This document shows, one piece after another, positions 22,546-22,607 of a stretch of DNA of 22,607 bases. The stretch spans positions 1-22,607 of the forward strand of contig QMRW01000008.1 of NCBI GenBank assembly GCA_003650785.1, in the 5' to 3' direction. The notes beneath the pieces were generated by a model. The model made no database searches, was not told where the DNA came from, and was given only the letters and a program-made list of their open reading frames with translations. Every line of letters begins with the position of its first letter. Within the stretch, counting starts at the first letter, position 1. The DNA comes from Thermoprotei archaeon. Lineage in GTDB: Archaea > Thermoproteota > Thermoprotei > Thermofilales > B20-G17. Position numbers and translations under genes: made by a program.

Positions 22546-22607
22546 TTATCTTTCGAATACCTGAGCTCGTAGAATTAATGATAAATCTAACATTCCAGTA
22601 TCAAACT
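22546..22607 (-). CDS. Possible C-terminal end of a minus-strand gene (20 codons)
   Basis: A frame open from the window edge ends at TAA 22548-22546 and reads FDTGMLDLSLILRAQVFER. It could be the end of a gene entering from the right and convergent with the ribbon-helix-helix gene. On the plus strand an ATG at 22579 is also open to the edge and has a TTTATC motif about 30 bases upstream. The two cannot both be real at full length, and the window is too short to choose. Confidence 0.2.
   Translation of the reverse strand, partial: FDTGMLDLSLILRAQVFER

Overview
The window is AT-rich chromosomal DNA from a thermophilic archaeon, most likely a crenarchaeote-type (Thermoproteota) lineage. I cannot place it to order. 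The evidence is the gene set: NucS/EndoMS, archaemetzincin, a KaiC/RadA-like ATPase with an HTH partner, ribbon-helix-helix and zinc-ribbon proteins, and a Pyrococcus/Sulfolobus-style PRPP synthase. Further support comes from heavy AGA/AGG and ATA codon use, frequent GTG/TTG starts, and TATA-like boxes 22-33 bases before many start codons (mostly leaderless messages). Three small RNAs of the archaeal box C/D type also fit. I saw no tRNA, rRNA, CRISPR array, insertion sequence or recognisable att site.

Layout. Positions 1-4726: the tail of a Gfo/Idh/MocA oxidoreductase, a C/D sRNA, a very large transaldolase-superfamily protein on the minus strand, a second and very clean C/D sRNA, then small unknown proteins, including one with a thioredoxin-like pattern but no cysteines. 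Positions 4728-7190, minus strand: PRPP synthase and a diverged tagaturonate-epimerase (UxaE) family protein. Positions 7335-10603: a DNA-repair-like block with a Mrr-like PD-(D/E)XK nuclease divergent from NucS across a 41-bp shared promoter, followed by a 592-residue protein whose C-terminal part resembles endonuclease III-type HhH-GPD glycosylases. Positions 10738-12727, plus strand: a RimK/MptN-type ATP-grasp ligase, a third C/D sRNA, and a zinc-ribbon protein translationally coupled to an unknown protein. Positions 12705-15177, minus strand: cysteinyl-tRNA synthetase and a PRC-barrel-like protein. Positions 15469-17609, plus strand: a KaiC-like ATPase, its HTH/coiled-coil partner and a SAM methyltransferase, probably one operon. 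Positions 17632-22516: an unknown beta-rich protein, a tyrosine recombinase with a zinc ribbon interlocked tail to tail with a winged-helix regulator, archaemetzincin, a 5-formyl-THF cyclo-ligase-like gene overlapping a membrane-anchored Lon-like S16 protease, and a ribbon-helix-helix regulator preceded by a 22-codon ORF.

Most of this is ordinary archaeal chromosome, not a mobile island. The parts most worth a second look are the 592-residue HhH-GPD-like fusion beside NucS, the oversized transaldolase-like protein with a changed active-site acid, the three sRNAs, and the start-codon puzzle at the ribbon-helix-helix gene. I did not find an obvious new defence or mobile system.
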